A stretch of DNA of 64,000 nt from Daphnia carinata (Eukaryota; Arthropoda; Branchiopoda; Diplostraca; Daphniidae), in contig NC_081332.1 of NCBI RefSeq assembly GCF_022539665.2, positions 1,571,773 through 1,635,772 on the forward strand, given 5' to 3'. Of the stretch, positions 1-10,720 are shown one piece after another. Under the pieces are notes generated by a model. The model did not search any database, had not been told where the DNA came from, and saw only the letters and a list, made by a program, of their open reading frames with translations. The first letter of the stretch is position 1; every line of letters begins with the position of its first letter. A program made the translations under genes and the position numbers.

Positions 1-1
1 G

Positions 2-1792
2 TCCCTATTTAATGTTGTGCTAGCGTTGGTCCTTGTGATTCACGTTGTCCTTTCGCGAGATGATCAGCGAACGGTCCAAGTGATTTTAAAACTCTTGTCT
101 GACACGAATTGCCATGCAACAATTGTCGTCTCTGATGAAAACCCCGGACACTACACCGAAGGATTGGTAAATACGTTTATCAACATGCAATCTAATCCTA
201 TTATTCTTCCGGAACTATCCGACCGGAATCAGAAGAGATATAGAGAGCCAACCTGTCAGAATGCTGTTCTCTTTGGTAATGAAATCGCAACGTTGACGTC
301 CTTATATCGCGCAATGAAAAGCCAATTTAAAATCAACAATGCGTTGATCGTTGCCCGTTTTTATCCGGAAGACGCCATCCGACTATTGTTCGATATCCAG
401 GAGGAGAACGTGTTCGTCTTACTGGAGAAAAATGGCAGAGATTTGGAACTCTATTCTTGGAAAGTCAATAACAAAACATCATTCGTGATTATTAGAAACC
501 AATCGGACGTGACTCTAACAAGAGAACGGAATCATTCAACCAATCTATCGGGACGGCATCTAATGATTGGCACGCTGGCCTTTCCTCCGACCATTATCAT
601 CGACGCTGAACGAAGGATTACAGGGTTTGAACCTTCAATCATCGAAGCTCTGTCTTCTCACTTGAATTTCACCTACGAATTTATTCAAACATCACCGAAC
701 GAAATGTGGGGCGAAATACTCGGTACGGACGACAACCACACGGTCACTGGACTGCTGGGCATGCTTGTCCGCAAGGAGGTAGACATCGCAGCTGGTGGAC
801 TGTACATTTCCAGTCCACGTGTGCCTTACGTCGATTACACCGAGATCTACAATTGCGAGTACGAAAAATTTGTCGTTCTAGCTCCGCGACCTTACGGCAA
901 ATGGACGGCCCTTTTCTATTCGTTCACGTGGCAAACTTGGTTAGCCACCATCGTATCCGCTTTCGTCGTGATTGTAATGCTCCGTTTCGTCGCTGCTTGT
1001 TCGTCGCGTTATAGAGAATCTGTTAACAACGACGTGTTTGCTGATTTCCAGTATTGTTGTCTCTACGTCATCGGGAACTTGTCCAACGTGCAGGTCCAAC
1101 CGCAAAACATCACGTCCGGCTCTAACCGGACATTTCTCATCGGTTGGCTGTTTGCCACGCTCATCCTGACCACTGGCTACCGTTCGGGACTGATATCTTA
1201 CATGACTTTCCCTTTCACGCCACCTACAATCGATACACTTCAACAGCTGGTCGACAGTCCCTTACAGAAGATCGTTTTCGCCGGCTTCTTTAAGTCGATT
1301 CTCATGAATTCGTCCAACGAATTAGAGAAGAAAATTGGAGAACAATTAATTCCGCATTATAATTTAACTGGAATGTTTGTGGAGTTAGAAAAGGGTTCGT
1401 TTGCTATTGAATCCAGTTTGAATAATATTCTTTACATGACGGCTTTGATGTACCCGACGACCAGTGCCGGCCCACGGGTCCACCTCATCAAAGAGAATCT
1501 CCTGCCCGCCTGGGTAGCTTTTGGCTTGCAGAAGAATTCTCAATTGAAACCTTATTTCGATAAAGAGATCCGACGTTTGACTGAATCTGGTCTCGTTGAG
1601 CATCACATTACGACTTTCGCGAAGAAGTTGGTCAAGTGGAACCCTAAGAAAGCCAACGATCGCATCTCGTTCTCGCTGGACAGCTTGCAAGGGGCATTCT
1701 ATTTGCTCGGTGTAGGTATCGTCGCTTCGATTGTTGTGTTTATAGTCGAAATAGGTTCAGCCTCGAGAGTTTTTAAGGTTGGTAAACAATAG
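2..1792 (+). CDS. Ionotropic receptor (IR/iGluR-like), 5' end outside window
   Basis: Variant ionotropic glutamate receptor, a ligand-gated cation channel of the plasma membrane, probably chemosensory. The frame is open to the window edge, so the true start lies upstream; the first visible residues are a hydrophobic signal-peptide-like run. An N-terminal ectodomain with several N-glycosylation sites is followed by an S1 ligand-binding lobe (IGTLAFPP ... ISSPRVPYVDYTE), a first membrane helix (TWLATIVSAFVVIVMLRFV), a pore and second/third helix region around GWLFATLILTTGYRSGLISY, an S2 lobe and a last helix near the C-terminus (GAFYLLGVGIVASIVVFIVE). The SYTANLAAF gating motif of true iGluRs is absent, as is usual in IRs. 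About 590 codons are visible in a single exon. A poly(A) signal lies near 1895. The ligand cannot be inferred. Confidence 0.88.
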   Translation, partial: SLFNVVLALVLVIHVVLSRDDQRTVQVILKLLSDTNCHATIVVSDENPGHYTEGLVNTFINMQSNPIILPELSDRNQKRYREPTCQNAVLFGNEIATLTSLYRAMKSQFKINNALIVARFYPEDAIRLLFDIQEENVFVLLEKNGRDLELYSWKVNNKTSFVIIRNQSDVTLTRERNHSTNLSGRHLMIGTLAFPPTIIIDAERRITGFEPSIIEALSSHLNFTYEFIQTSPNEMWGEILGTDDNHTVTGLLGMLVRKEVDIAAGGLYISSPRVPYVDYTEIYNCEYEKFVVLAPRPYGKWTALFYSFTWQTWLATIVSAFVVIVMLRFVAACSSRYRESVNNDVFADFQYCCLYVIGNLSNVQVQPQNITSGSNRTFLIGWLFATLILTTGYRSGLISYMTFPFTPPTIDTLQQLVDSPLQKIVFAGFFKSILMNSSNELEKKIGEQLIPHYNLTGMFVELEKGSFAIESSLNNILYMTALMYPTTSAGPRVHLIKENLLPAWVAFGLQKNSQLKPYFDKEIRRLTESGLVEHHITTFAKKLVKWNPKKANDRISFSLDSLQGAFYLLGVGIVASIVVFIVEIGSASRVFKVGKQ

Positions 1793-2165
1793 GAAGTTGA
1801 CGTTAGTTAATTTTAGAGACTTATCTAATAACCAATTCGTTTAATTGTTAGTTGTAGCTGAAAATTATACGTGATGTAGTAAGATGTTAACACAAATAAA
1901 TCTGAAATGAATAATCATTTCTTGCATTTTTAAATTTTTTTGTTGGCTTAAAGTCGATTATCAGTGAACATAACGTGTATCACAATGCCCCGCAAATAAC
2001 ACATTGAAAAGTCATAAACACTTGAAAAGACGCAGTTTTTACACCACACTAGGTTGATTTAATACGATAAAAACTGCGAGCCTTACGGTTAAGACAGATG
2101 ACACCGTGAAAGACAAAGACACATTGTTAGACAATGTATGTACTGTTTAGGTAAACAGGTAGGCC
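1793..2165. other. Intergenic, 3' UTR of the IR gene and spacer
   Basis: AT-rich. It contains the 3' UTR and AATAAA of the receptor gene (near 1895). No further gene is seen. Confidence 0.6.
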
Positions 2166-2827
2166 TACCTCTTTCATTGCGTTCAGCTGTGCAGGTTCCC
2201 AACAATCTGTTTCAGTATCTGGGTACGTCTACATCCAATGTTTTTCTTCCGAGTTGAAGCAGTTGGCGGAAATGTTCCTTTGCCAGGCTCTAAAGTTGCA
2301 AATACACAGGTTTTTATGCGGTTTTGTAACCGCCATTATTCACTAGGACCAACTACGCCACTTTGCGCACTAACCACATAAACGTTGGGTTGCATCTACT
2401 ACGTTGACGATACGTCGAATCTGATGTCTCTGTTTGTTGAAACATTTTGCAACCCGAAACAGAAACATTTGTTATAGCACTGCCGCAGCTGCACACCATC
2501 CCCACCGGCGGCACAACTTAAAGTGATTCGTTTTCGTTTTTTTTTTCGGTAATCCTTTTTGCTGTTTCGGCATGTCCGAAAAAGGGGTTTCCCCTTGGGA
2601 ATTGGGCCCAATGCATCAAGAGGATGGGGGATTAAAAAATCCATGATGGCCGCCGTTTGCCTTCTCCACCAATCACAGTGCTTCACCTCATCCTCTATAC
2701 TTCTAAAGGCTACAGCGATGAGACTGAGCTCAAGGCAAGTTTGGCATTGGATTTTTGTTTTCATTTGACTGCAGAAAAATGTCAATTATATAAAAATTGA
2801 ATTTTAAAAATGTTGTTTATTATCAAT
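2166..2827. repeat. Dispersed repeat, copy 1 (about 660 bp)
   Basis: This segment is highly similar, in the same orientation, to 10721-11387. The most conserved block (about 2575-2745) has a GGGAATTGGGCCCAA stretch, ATCCATGATGGCCGCC (YY1-like) and CCACCAATCA (CCAAT-box-like). No terminal inverted repeats or clear target-site duplications were recognised. A 128-codon minus-strand reading frame here is not kept open in copy 2, so coding is unlikely. It may be a non-autonomous mobile element or a duplicated promoter fragment. Confidence 0.7.
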
Positions 2828-2833
2828 AGGTTT

Positions 2834-3050
2834 TTCGGTTGTTGTGTTTATAATCGAAATAGGCTCATCCTCGAGAGTTTTTAAGCAGAAAAAGTAATAG
2901 GTAAATGGTAGGAAGTTGAAGTTCATTTTAGAGGACTTGCTTGTTCGTTCTAGCTGAAAAATTATATGTGATGTAGTAGGATGTTAACACAAATAACTCA
3001 AATAAACGATCACTTCATGCATTTTTTAAATTCTTTTGTTGGATTTAAGA
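2834..3050 (+). pseudogene. Truncated duplicate of the IR gene 3' end
   Basis: The segment matches the last coding part and 3' UTR of the receptor gene (about 1727-1950). It still reads in frame as VVVFIIEIGSSSRVFK followed by a stop, then shares the downstream GTGATGTAGTA-GGATGTTAACACAAATAA-type UTR. The rest of the receptor is missing, replaced by the dispersed repeat immediately upstream. This looks like a tandem receptor paralogue reduced to its last codons. Confidence 0.75.
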
Positions 3051-3329
3051 GAAAATAACACATGTACAAATTACCTGCCAAAATACTACCGCTTTAAAAA
3101 AATATAAGTTGAAAGACGGCAGTTTATGAAATGACGTACGCAAAGCTAAATAGTTTTCGGCTTACACAATGTAATCCTTATCACAACGATAGTAAAAACG
3201 CATACAAAGACGCAGTACACAGACAATTCCGGCACAAGTGTCAAATGCTCGTTTTACTTGGACGTGTGTTCATCTTGTGACATTGCAGCCTAATTTTCAT
3301 ATACATACAATTATTAAGTGTAGACACAA

Positions 3330-4494
3330 GTGGGAATGAAACCTGAGGACATCAGAACAGGCCGTCCATCGTCATGTTATCGCTTCAGTTTGTGGAAAAG
3401 AGTTTGGCTTAAAAGAACAAACATCAATCACGAACAATCAGTTTTATTGATCCTTTGTTGTGCCGTGCTGCTTATCTTTGCTTATAACACCTTAACTCCC
3501 TGGTCTCCTTTTGTCACAAGCGATGCATTAACAGGCTCTGCTTCTGATCGAGGATTTATGAACGGCTATGAATTTTCTTCAAATGGAGACAAAGCATTTT
3601 TTTGGGAAACTGGCGGCAGTGAAACACTCAACATCCGGCAAGCGTGTGCAGTGGAATCGCTAGCGTTGCATAACCCAAATATCACTGCTTATATGCTGTT
3701 TAGTCAAGGGCGAGTCAACAGCGACTCCATCACACTGCGGACGCTAACGGAAAACTATAGAAACATCCGACTTATCGGCATCAACATGGATCATTATTTA
3801 GCCGGTTCGCCATTGGAGCATTGGTACAAATTCACTGACTGGAGGAAAGGACCTTACAACATTTCTCACTTCAGTGACGGTCTTCGTTTCGCAACGCTGT
3901 CGAAATACGGTGGCTATTATTTCGATCTTGACATCATCCACGTACGGCCGGTGACCTACTATCGCAATTTCATTGCCACAGAAGATGGACTCTCGGCTTC
4001 GGCTGGTGCTATTCATGCGGATTATGGCCACCCCACTATGCAAATGGCCATCAATGATTTCTCTGTTAATTACAGGTATACGCAATGATGTGATTACGTT
4101 GTTTTGGTATTTAATAATTATTTTGGTGGGCTTTGTTAACAGACCTGATGTTTGGGCCCATAATGGACCTGCCTTGTTGGACAGAGTTTTGACTAAATGG
4201 TGCGGAGTAGATAGGCTTCCGGATGCGAATTACCTCAAATGCCGTGGGTTCAGTGTCCTACCGAAAGCATCATTCTATCCGGTACATTATCCAATGTGGC
4301 GAGAGTTTTTCGATCAACGAGGTCCAAACGATACGGTGAATCCTGATTGGCTGACAACAGAAGTGATTGGTGTTCATTTTTGGAACAAAATGAGCTATGA
4401 AGAGCCAGTGTTCCGAAATTCAACGCAATATTATACACAGCTAGCTCGTACCCATTGTCCTGCCACATTTTCCATTGCTCCTGATATCTTTTAG
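3330..4494 (+). CDS. Alpha-1,4-glycosyltransferase (A4GALT/A4GNT-like), copy 1
   Basis: Type II Golgi-membrane glycosyltransferase resembling lactosylceramide 4-alpha-galactosyltransferase and alpha-1,4-N-acetylglucosaminyltransferase; it would transfer a sugar from a UDP-sugar to a glycan acceptor. Two exons, 3330-4075 and 4143-4494 (67-nt GT-AG intron), give 365 residues. A short cytosolic part is followed by a membrane anchor (about residues 38-53, VLLILCCAVLLIFAY), a stem and the catalytic domain. GGYYFDLDIIHVRPV contains the DxD metal/nucleotide-sugar motif at D199/D201. The second exon carries the C-terminal Gb3-synthase-like segment (DVWAHNGPALLDRVL). It is paralogous to the gene at 6060; donor and acceptor sugars are not determinable. 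Confidence 0.9.
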
Positions 4495-4853
4495 TATCGA
4501 AAAATAAAGGCCAGGAAGGGAGTTTAGATACGCAACACGTAGGTTTCCAGTGTATCGTGATGACGTCACGTAAAACTTCTTTCCCTGTCCATATTGACTT
4601 CAGTTAATACAATGCATTTTAACATTTGAGAATTAAATAGAATTCTTAAATACTTTGCAAAACAAGAAGGGATCAATTCAAACGCATTCGTTACAATAAG
4701 GATTAACTTTAAAAGTAGATTTTTAAATGGATAGGGAAATGAAATTCACTGGTAAACTCCGTCTGTCACTTGCGTTACAATTTGAATCATCGATACAATA
4801 ATTTTATCTGAATTTGATTAAATTTTCTTAACTCGAACAAAACAATCGAAAGA
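4495..4853. other. Intergenic spacer
   Basis: AT-rich, with AATAAA shortly after the upstream stop (about 4502). Nothing else is recognised. Confidence 0.5.
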
Positions 4854-5669
4854 ATGTCGCCTTACTTTACACTTTGTCGTAAAATTGTAATTCGCTCAAC
4901 TGAATTCAACATCTACTACAAACCAGATGCGATTCATGGCGCCATTTTCAAAATTGCTGAACTGGATAGTCACGGTGGACGAGTGGTCAGCAAGATCTAC
5001 GCCACTCTAGATGTCGCCACAGAACTTTGCCAACGTCTCGACGACCTGGAACAATTGTATCAAGAGTTCCGCCCGTTGCCTCGCGATGCCCAGCTGAAAT
5101 ACGAGGAAATGGTGGAACAAGATTCGACCTACAAATTAAACCTAACCGTCAAACAGTACCGACAACACTTGCAGATTACGCAGACTAAACTGAGATTGAC
5201 TCGAGGGCCGTGCGATAGCATCACCATTCCGGATATGGGTGACTTCCGCCGCGAACTGGCCCTGCAGGTCGATGAACTGTCGTCTCGTTATTTGCATACG
5301 ATCGTCGAAACGGATGAATCAGGAGTTTCAAAGGTGATTCGCGGGGATCGAGTGGCTGTTGTTTATTGTTCCGTCCGTCCGTGGCCGTGGTCGCGTTCGT
5401 ACCCAACAACTCAACTCGTCCACGACCCAGTTTTGGTTGGATTGATTCATCGTGAGCGTGACGTGAGCAGAATCCGCGAGTACTGTGAGAATAGCTACCC
5501 AGACTTGATGGTGGACACGTATGTCGACATGAATTACGAGCCCAGCGATTCGGCCGTCCTTTACGAGTACTTGAGAATCCGCTGGATCCGTCGCGGCCAA
5601 CGATTTCGCGTCAACGAACGTCCTGGAACTATCGCTCTACCACACGAAGATCACTGGTACATCGCTTAA
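4854..5669 (+). CDS. Uncharacterised 271-residue protein, possible PUR-like N-terminus
   Basis: Not securely recognised. A single exon from ATG 4854 to TAA 5669; the stop is followed by AATAAA near 5715. The protein is charged and has no signal peptide or membrane segment. Residues about 10-70 (KIVIRSTEFNIYYKPDAIHG, then GAIFKIAEL, then a run ending DDLEQLYQEF) resemble the beta-sheet-plus-helix pattern of a PUR repeat (RFYLDVKQNxxGRFLKIAE ... a helix with aromatic/acidic residues), the fold of PUR-alpha single-stranded nucleic-acid-binding proteins. The resemblance is by eye and weak. The C-terminal two thirds (RGDRVAVVYCSVRPWPWSRS, VDTYVDMNYEPSDSAVLYEY) suggest another alpha/beta domain. 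The gene sits between two glycosyltransferase paralogues, so it was inserted between them or co-duplicated and then lost on one side. Confidence 0.7.
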   Translation: MSPYFTLCRKIVIRSTEFNIYYKPDAIHGAIFKIAELDSHGGRVVSKIYATLDVATELCQRLDDLEQLYQEFRPLPRDAQLKYEEMVEQDSTYKLNLTVKQYRQHLQITQTKLRLTRGPCDSITIPDMGDFRRELALQVDELSSRYLHTIVETDESGVSKVIRGDRVAVVYCSVRPWPWSRSYPTTQLVHDPVLVGLIHRERDVSRIREYCENSYPDLMVDTYVDMNYEPSDSAVLYEYLRIRWIRRGQRFRVNERPGTIALPHEDHWYIA

Positions 5670-6059
5670 GTGTGGAAGTTGATGTTGACTTGCTACAATT
5701 GAATATTCTGATCAATAAAACATTCCGTTAAACTAATTAAATTTGTCGTGTTTATTTATTTTTGTGAAGTAGGTCTCGGAAAAGCCACAGGGAATGACGT
5801 GGAAGCACAGATAAATGGATTTAAAGTTACATGTAATCTTTATTACAAGAGCAATAAATTAACGACGACCAGGCCTCCATTAGTGAGATAACTTATCTCC
5901 GATATTGGTTATTTCAGATAAGGTCTTGCACATAACAGGCAATGGATGCATTTTGAGAAAAGCGTGTAAAGTTTTTGTGTTAGTTAGACGCATGTTCACT
6001 TTGTGACATTGGCATTTCCATTTATCCACTATTATTTTGTGTGAACTCGTAAACGCGAA
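5670..6059. other. Intergenic spacer
   Basis: Contains AATAAA for the upstream gene (near 5714) and the 5' region of the next glycosyltransferase. No other gene is seen. Confidence 0.5.
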
Positions 6060-7262
6060 ATGAAATCTGAGGAAATTGACCATTCAAATCCCGTTCGGTT
6101 TTGCCATTCGTGGAAAGAAATCTGGTGGAACGTAGTGATAAACATAAAAAACCGACGTGTCTATTTGCTCATGTTTGGTTGTACGGGACTGCTTATGCTT
6201 TCTTATTTCGTCCTATATTCCGATGCAAATTATTCGAATTCTTGGTCTTCCCCATTTTATTTTGGCACAAACGATTCACAAACGGAATCTCTTGTTGATT
6301 CACGTCCTGAATTGGAAACTACTTATAGCTTTTCATCTGATGAAAACAAAGCTTTCTTCTTGGAAACTGCGGGCAATGAAACACTCAACATACGACAAGC
6401 GTGTGCAGTGGAATCGCTAGCGTTGCACAACCCAAGTGTCACTGCTTACGTGTTGTTTGGTCAGGAACGATTCAACAGCAGCTCCATCACATTAAAGACA
6501 CTAACAGAAAACTATAAAAACATCCGAGTTATCGGTCTCAATATGGATAGTTATTTAGCCGGTTCGCCATTGGAACACTGGTACAAATTCACAGACTGGA
6601 GGAACGGACCTTATCACGTCGCTCATTTCAGTGATGGCCTTCGTTTGCTCACGTTGTCAAGATACGGTGGCTATTATTTCGATCTTGACATCATCCACGT
6701 ACGGCCGGTGACCTACTATCGCAATTTCATTGGCACAGAAGATGGAGGCACTGCGTCAAATAGCGTAATCCATTCGGATTATGGCTACCCAGTCCTGCAA
6801 ATGGCCATCAATGATTTCCCTGTTGATTACAGGTATGATGATGTGTACAATGATTTTTACTCTTTACTTTCTTTGGAATTCTAAACTGTTTTTGGGTGGC
6901 TTTGTGATAGAGCTGACGCTTGGACCCATAATGGACCTGCCTTGTTGAACAGAGTTTTGACTAAATGGTGCGGAGTAGACAGCCTTGCGGAAATGAATTA
7001 CCTCAAATGCCGTGGGTTCAGTGTCCTACCGAACACATCATTCTATCCCGTACATTATAGCAATTGGCAAGAATTTTTCAAGCAAAGAGATTCAAACGAT
7101 AAGATGAATCCTGATTGGCTGACGACCGAAGTGCTTGGTGTACATATCTGGAACAAGTTGAGCTACGGAGAGCCAGTGTTCCGAAATTCAACGCAGTATT
7201 ATACACAGCTAGCTCGTATTCATTGTCCTGCCACATTTGCCATTGCTCCTGATGTCTTTTAG
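6060..7262 (+). CDS. Alpha-1,4-glycosyltransferase (A4GALT/A4GNT-like), copy 2
   Basis: Paralogue of the gene at 3330, with the same two-exon structure: 6060-6832 and 6911-7262 (78-nt intron at the same position, inside the Arg codon of the NYR/DYR junction); 374 residues. The membrane anchor is about residues 33-50 (YLLMFGCTGLLMLSYFVLY). The DxD motif FDLD is at D208/D210. The C-terminal exon has exactly the same length as copy 1 (352 nt). The stem region (about residues 55-95) is the most diverged part, while some stretches around the DxD motif are identical at the nucleotide level to copy 1, which suggests recent duplication or gene conversion. The substrate is unknown. Confidence 0.9.
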
Positions 7263-7471
7263 AACCGAATTTCCTTATGGAATAACAAAAAGTTTAAGTT
7301 TTTCTATTTACTTCAATTTTTGTCTTGAAATGTCTTTGGCATAAGCACCTGAAGACGTTCTCGTAATATAACTCGTGGAACTATAACTCGTTCGATTAAC
7401 TACTTATTCACAAATAAATCAAACCCGTCACCTTTTCCTATCACCATTTTTTTTTAATTCGTCCCCGTCTA

Positions 7472-10400
7472 TTAGAGAGGTGCCATTTTTGAAAAATCGA
7501 TTCCAGGGATATTTATGCAAAGGACAGGCTTATTCAATAAACTGCAAAGATCCCGGTTCAAAATGCAGTTCCACATGTAAGCAAAGAAATCAAAGTCATC
7601 AAGAATAAATCGATTAGAATAATGAATAGTTAACATCAATTGCTTATGTTACAAAATGTGAATATACGTACTCGTCCGCAATACGGAACACTTTCGGTTG
7701 GATGGTGGTGATGGTACGGTCACTGTTATCGCAAATAATGCGGGCTAAGGAGATCCTTTGAATCTGCGTTAATTGGGCTATAAAAACGTGAAAGTAAGAG
7801 CAGTAATGTATTTTATTAGCTACCATAAACTTGTTTAAATGGAAACGTTAAGAATTTATGTTAATATTTGTTGTGTCGTACCTGAACGGAAGCCGGTAGG
7901 TTGATTAACGTTGTAGTTGTAGAAGAAACGATCTGTCCGTCTCAAGTTTAAGAATTGCAAGGCAAAAATGCCGGCAAATGTCGGGCCAAGCTCGGCATTG
8001 GGCAGAGGCTTTTCAGTGACTCCACCGACATACAGGTCTATATCGTGCACTGTTTCATAGACGGATCTCAGAGACGCAACGATCTGCAAATTAATATGCC
8101 ATGAAAGATTGAAGAGTTTAGACTTGAAGGGAATTGTCTCACCTCAGCCGGAATGCGCGGAATCAAATGGTCAAAACTTGTTGGCTGAGTTTGCAACAGA
8201 AAATTGGATGCCAAATAATAGAGCATGGAAACGTATGGTGGTAAGCCGTGATCTCTTCCTCGTTGAATATTCAATGCAATTAAATCAAATCCAAGTCTCT
8301 GTTCTTTCGGCCTGCGCCAGTGCAAACATCAGAATGAAACAAAAACATTTGAAACACACATAGTTTAAACTACTTAAAGAGTTGACTTGTAATGTCGTCA
8401 GCAAAACAGTTATCAACTGCTTGTACGGGCACTTGAAGGAGTCCTCGCAACGCATCATCGAAGAAATTGACATTCGTTAAAAGTCGAGAGGGGTTCATGA
8501 AAGAATCTGATAGGAAGTAGCTGTCTTTGCTAACTCTTCCAGTTTTGTCGAATAGCCTGCAGCGAAAGATGAACTCTATTGTTGGGTAACAAATAAATTT
8601 GTATTGCTCACCTGATAAAGCTCCTCAACTGAGAGTGTCCCATGCGATAAGCGGCCGTAGAGAACTCGGTAAAAATGGCCGGATTTCCGCTATAATAACC
8701 ATATTCAGATGACATCACCTGGGCCGCCAAATCGGGGCCTAATTTTGAGATGAAACAATTTGAATATTTAAACTTCAAAGAGCCGTTTGAAAATTACCAA
8801 TCATGACGGGCAGATATTCGTTATAGATGATGTGTTGCATTTCGGCTATAACGATTCGGCGAGCGTGTTGATAATAGAAGTCATCGGTTTGATTCGGAAC
8901 CAAAAGGTAAAGGCTATCTGCGACCCGGTTATGCTCACGAACCCACAACGTGTGCATAATGGTCAACAATGGCTGTTCGTTCACCCTATGATCACCTGCA
9001 TCGAAAGCATTGGCAGATACTAAAGGCAACATTTGGCGATTGCTGCTGATGGACGTCTTCAGTTTCCCTCTGCCCGACGTTGTGTTCCGCAAGGAGGCCG
9101 CTTTCTGCGCAGTGCTTCCGTACACGTTAGACCCGTCGATCCAGTGCGTCAAAGCGTTAATCTATAGCTCCTTAGAATTTAAAGTTTATCCTTTTTTAGA
9201 AGCATCAAATGCTTACTTGTGATCGCGTACGAGGGGCGGTACCATCCAAATTGTTTCCATACGTTGAGCGGATAAAATTCATGCAAGTTTGCTGGCCGAT
9301 AGCGGATGGATTGTAAGTTGAGTCATTACTAGGAATGGCGATTGGAAGGCATTCCGGATGAGGAGCATTCAGCACAGTGGTACCCGTTATGTTAGTCGAG
9401 CAGCAGGCAAATTCAATTCCATCACCTAGTTTCCCCCCCCATAATGAAAACTAACGTTTATTATGGAATAAATAAATGTGTTTTTTAATTGAGAACATAC
9501 CGTTCGTGAATGTGGGGGTAGAAGTTAAATCATGATCGACGAATTGACCCCATTGCATTGTCAACAGAGTAACGGCCGGATTTGGAACACTGTCGTTTGA
9601 GACAACAGTAGCAGAAACGAGACGAGCACTTGGCAATGGACTTTTCGTTAATTTGCTCTTTCGAATTGCTCCAACACCTGATTTTCCCAATTTCTGTTAA
9701 TTTTGAGTTTTTAATTGTATCATATTGATCTCACCGTCATCGTAGCCTTCATTTGAATTGCCGATCAATCGAGAAAAGACGGTACCCGATTTGCCGTACA
9801 ATGGAATGTCGATATTGTTGCAAGTTCCATCGATATTACGGAATTTGGAACTGAAATCGCAAGCCTGTCTGTCACTCGCCCTGTTTGGCAACCGCCCAAG
9901 ATCTCCTATCTTCTCAACCGGAATTCTCAACCTTTAATAATTGAAATTATTATCACGTTGAACGGCTTGTTAATTTAACTATACTCACTTTTCACTTAGG
10001 TACTTGCGTGCCACTAAATAGACAGCAGCTTCTTTTGATTCTGTCATGGCTGCTGGATTGTGTCGTTTCGTCGTGTACCGTCGCGATCCTGCCGCTCTAG
10101 TGCTACCCTCATTTAGATCTTTGTTATTGTTCTCTTCTGCAATTTGAGCTTCCAGATGTTCCCATTTTTCGACATACTCTCGGCCGACGCGAAGAGCATC
10201 TTGCAGGTCTTCTTCGTGGATGTGTACCTGATCCAGTTTTGGTGCTTCAGATTCGAACCGTTTGACGAGCTTGGGGAAAAAATTATCTGGTACAAAAACG
10301 ATGTTTATTACATTAATCATTGTGACATTTAATGATGTTGTACCGTCGACTGAGAAAGCGTCCAAGTTTTGCAGCTACATTGATAAAAATCAATCGTTAA

Positions 10401-10524
10401 ATGGTTTTTAACATTTTGAGGAAGACAAAACTTATAGGCATAATCAAATTGTAGATGCAAATGCGAAATTTCTTACAAGGATGCATAATAACCCGAGAAG
10501 GAACGCAGTGAAGTGGGTAGCCAT
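7472..10524 (-). CDS. Animal haem peroxidase (chorion peroxidase/peroxinectin-like)
   Basis: Secreted haem peroxidase that oxidises substrates with H2O2; such enzymes act in cuticle or eggshell cross-linking and immunity. Thirteen exons keep one frame: 10524-10477, 10374-10344, 10286-9989, 9931-9735, 9677-9501, 9425-9217, 9161-8798, 8738-8612, 8556-8374, 8311-8143, 8083-7882, 7777-7672, 7541-7472; 726 residues. The signal peptide is residues 1-16 ([16 protein letters not shown]). Distal haem motif [12 protein letters not shown] (Q236, D239, H240), distal Arg in [19 protein letters not shown] (R318), proximal His in AYRMGHS (H476), and [12 protein letters not shown] and [11 protein letters not shown] are all present. 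The C-terminus ends with the family-typical [13 protein letters not shown]. Oddities: after [10 protein letters not shown] the usual W/YRxxCGL segment is missing, and the 57-nt intron between exons 2 and 3 is in frame and stop-free, so it could be retained. Confidence 0.92.
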
Positions 10525-10720
10525 TTTTCCTTAAAAACGTTTATTTTTTGTAATATTGCACGTAAGGCGGAGATCCTCGATGTGAGGTGAGCGAACATTT
10601 CACGTTCCACTTTTATACACCGTACCAATCGCAGCACCCAAACCACCCAACATTAGCCACAAAAATATTAGACATTCAATAGCATTGAAATTTCTTTTTA
10701 AACAAACAGAAAAACATGTA

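Noticed and set aside
2399-2785. 128-codon minus-strand frame in dispersed repeat copy 1
   Set aside because: Interrupted in copy 2 and without recognisable domain; treated as part of the repeat.
7644-7826. Peroxidase ending at the in-frame stop at 7644
   Set aside because: A consensus donor (GAGTACGT) just before this stop joins in frame to 7541-7472, which encodes the family-typical [14 protein letters not shown]-terminus.
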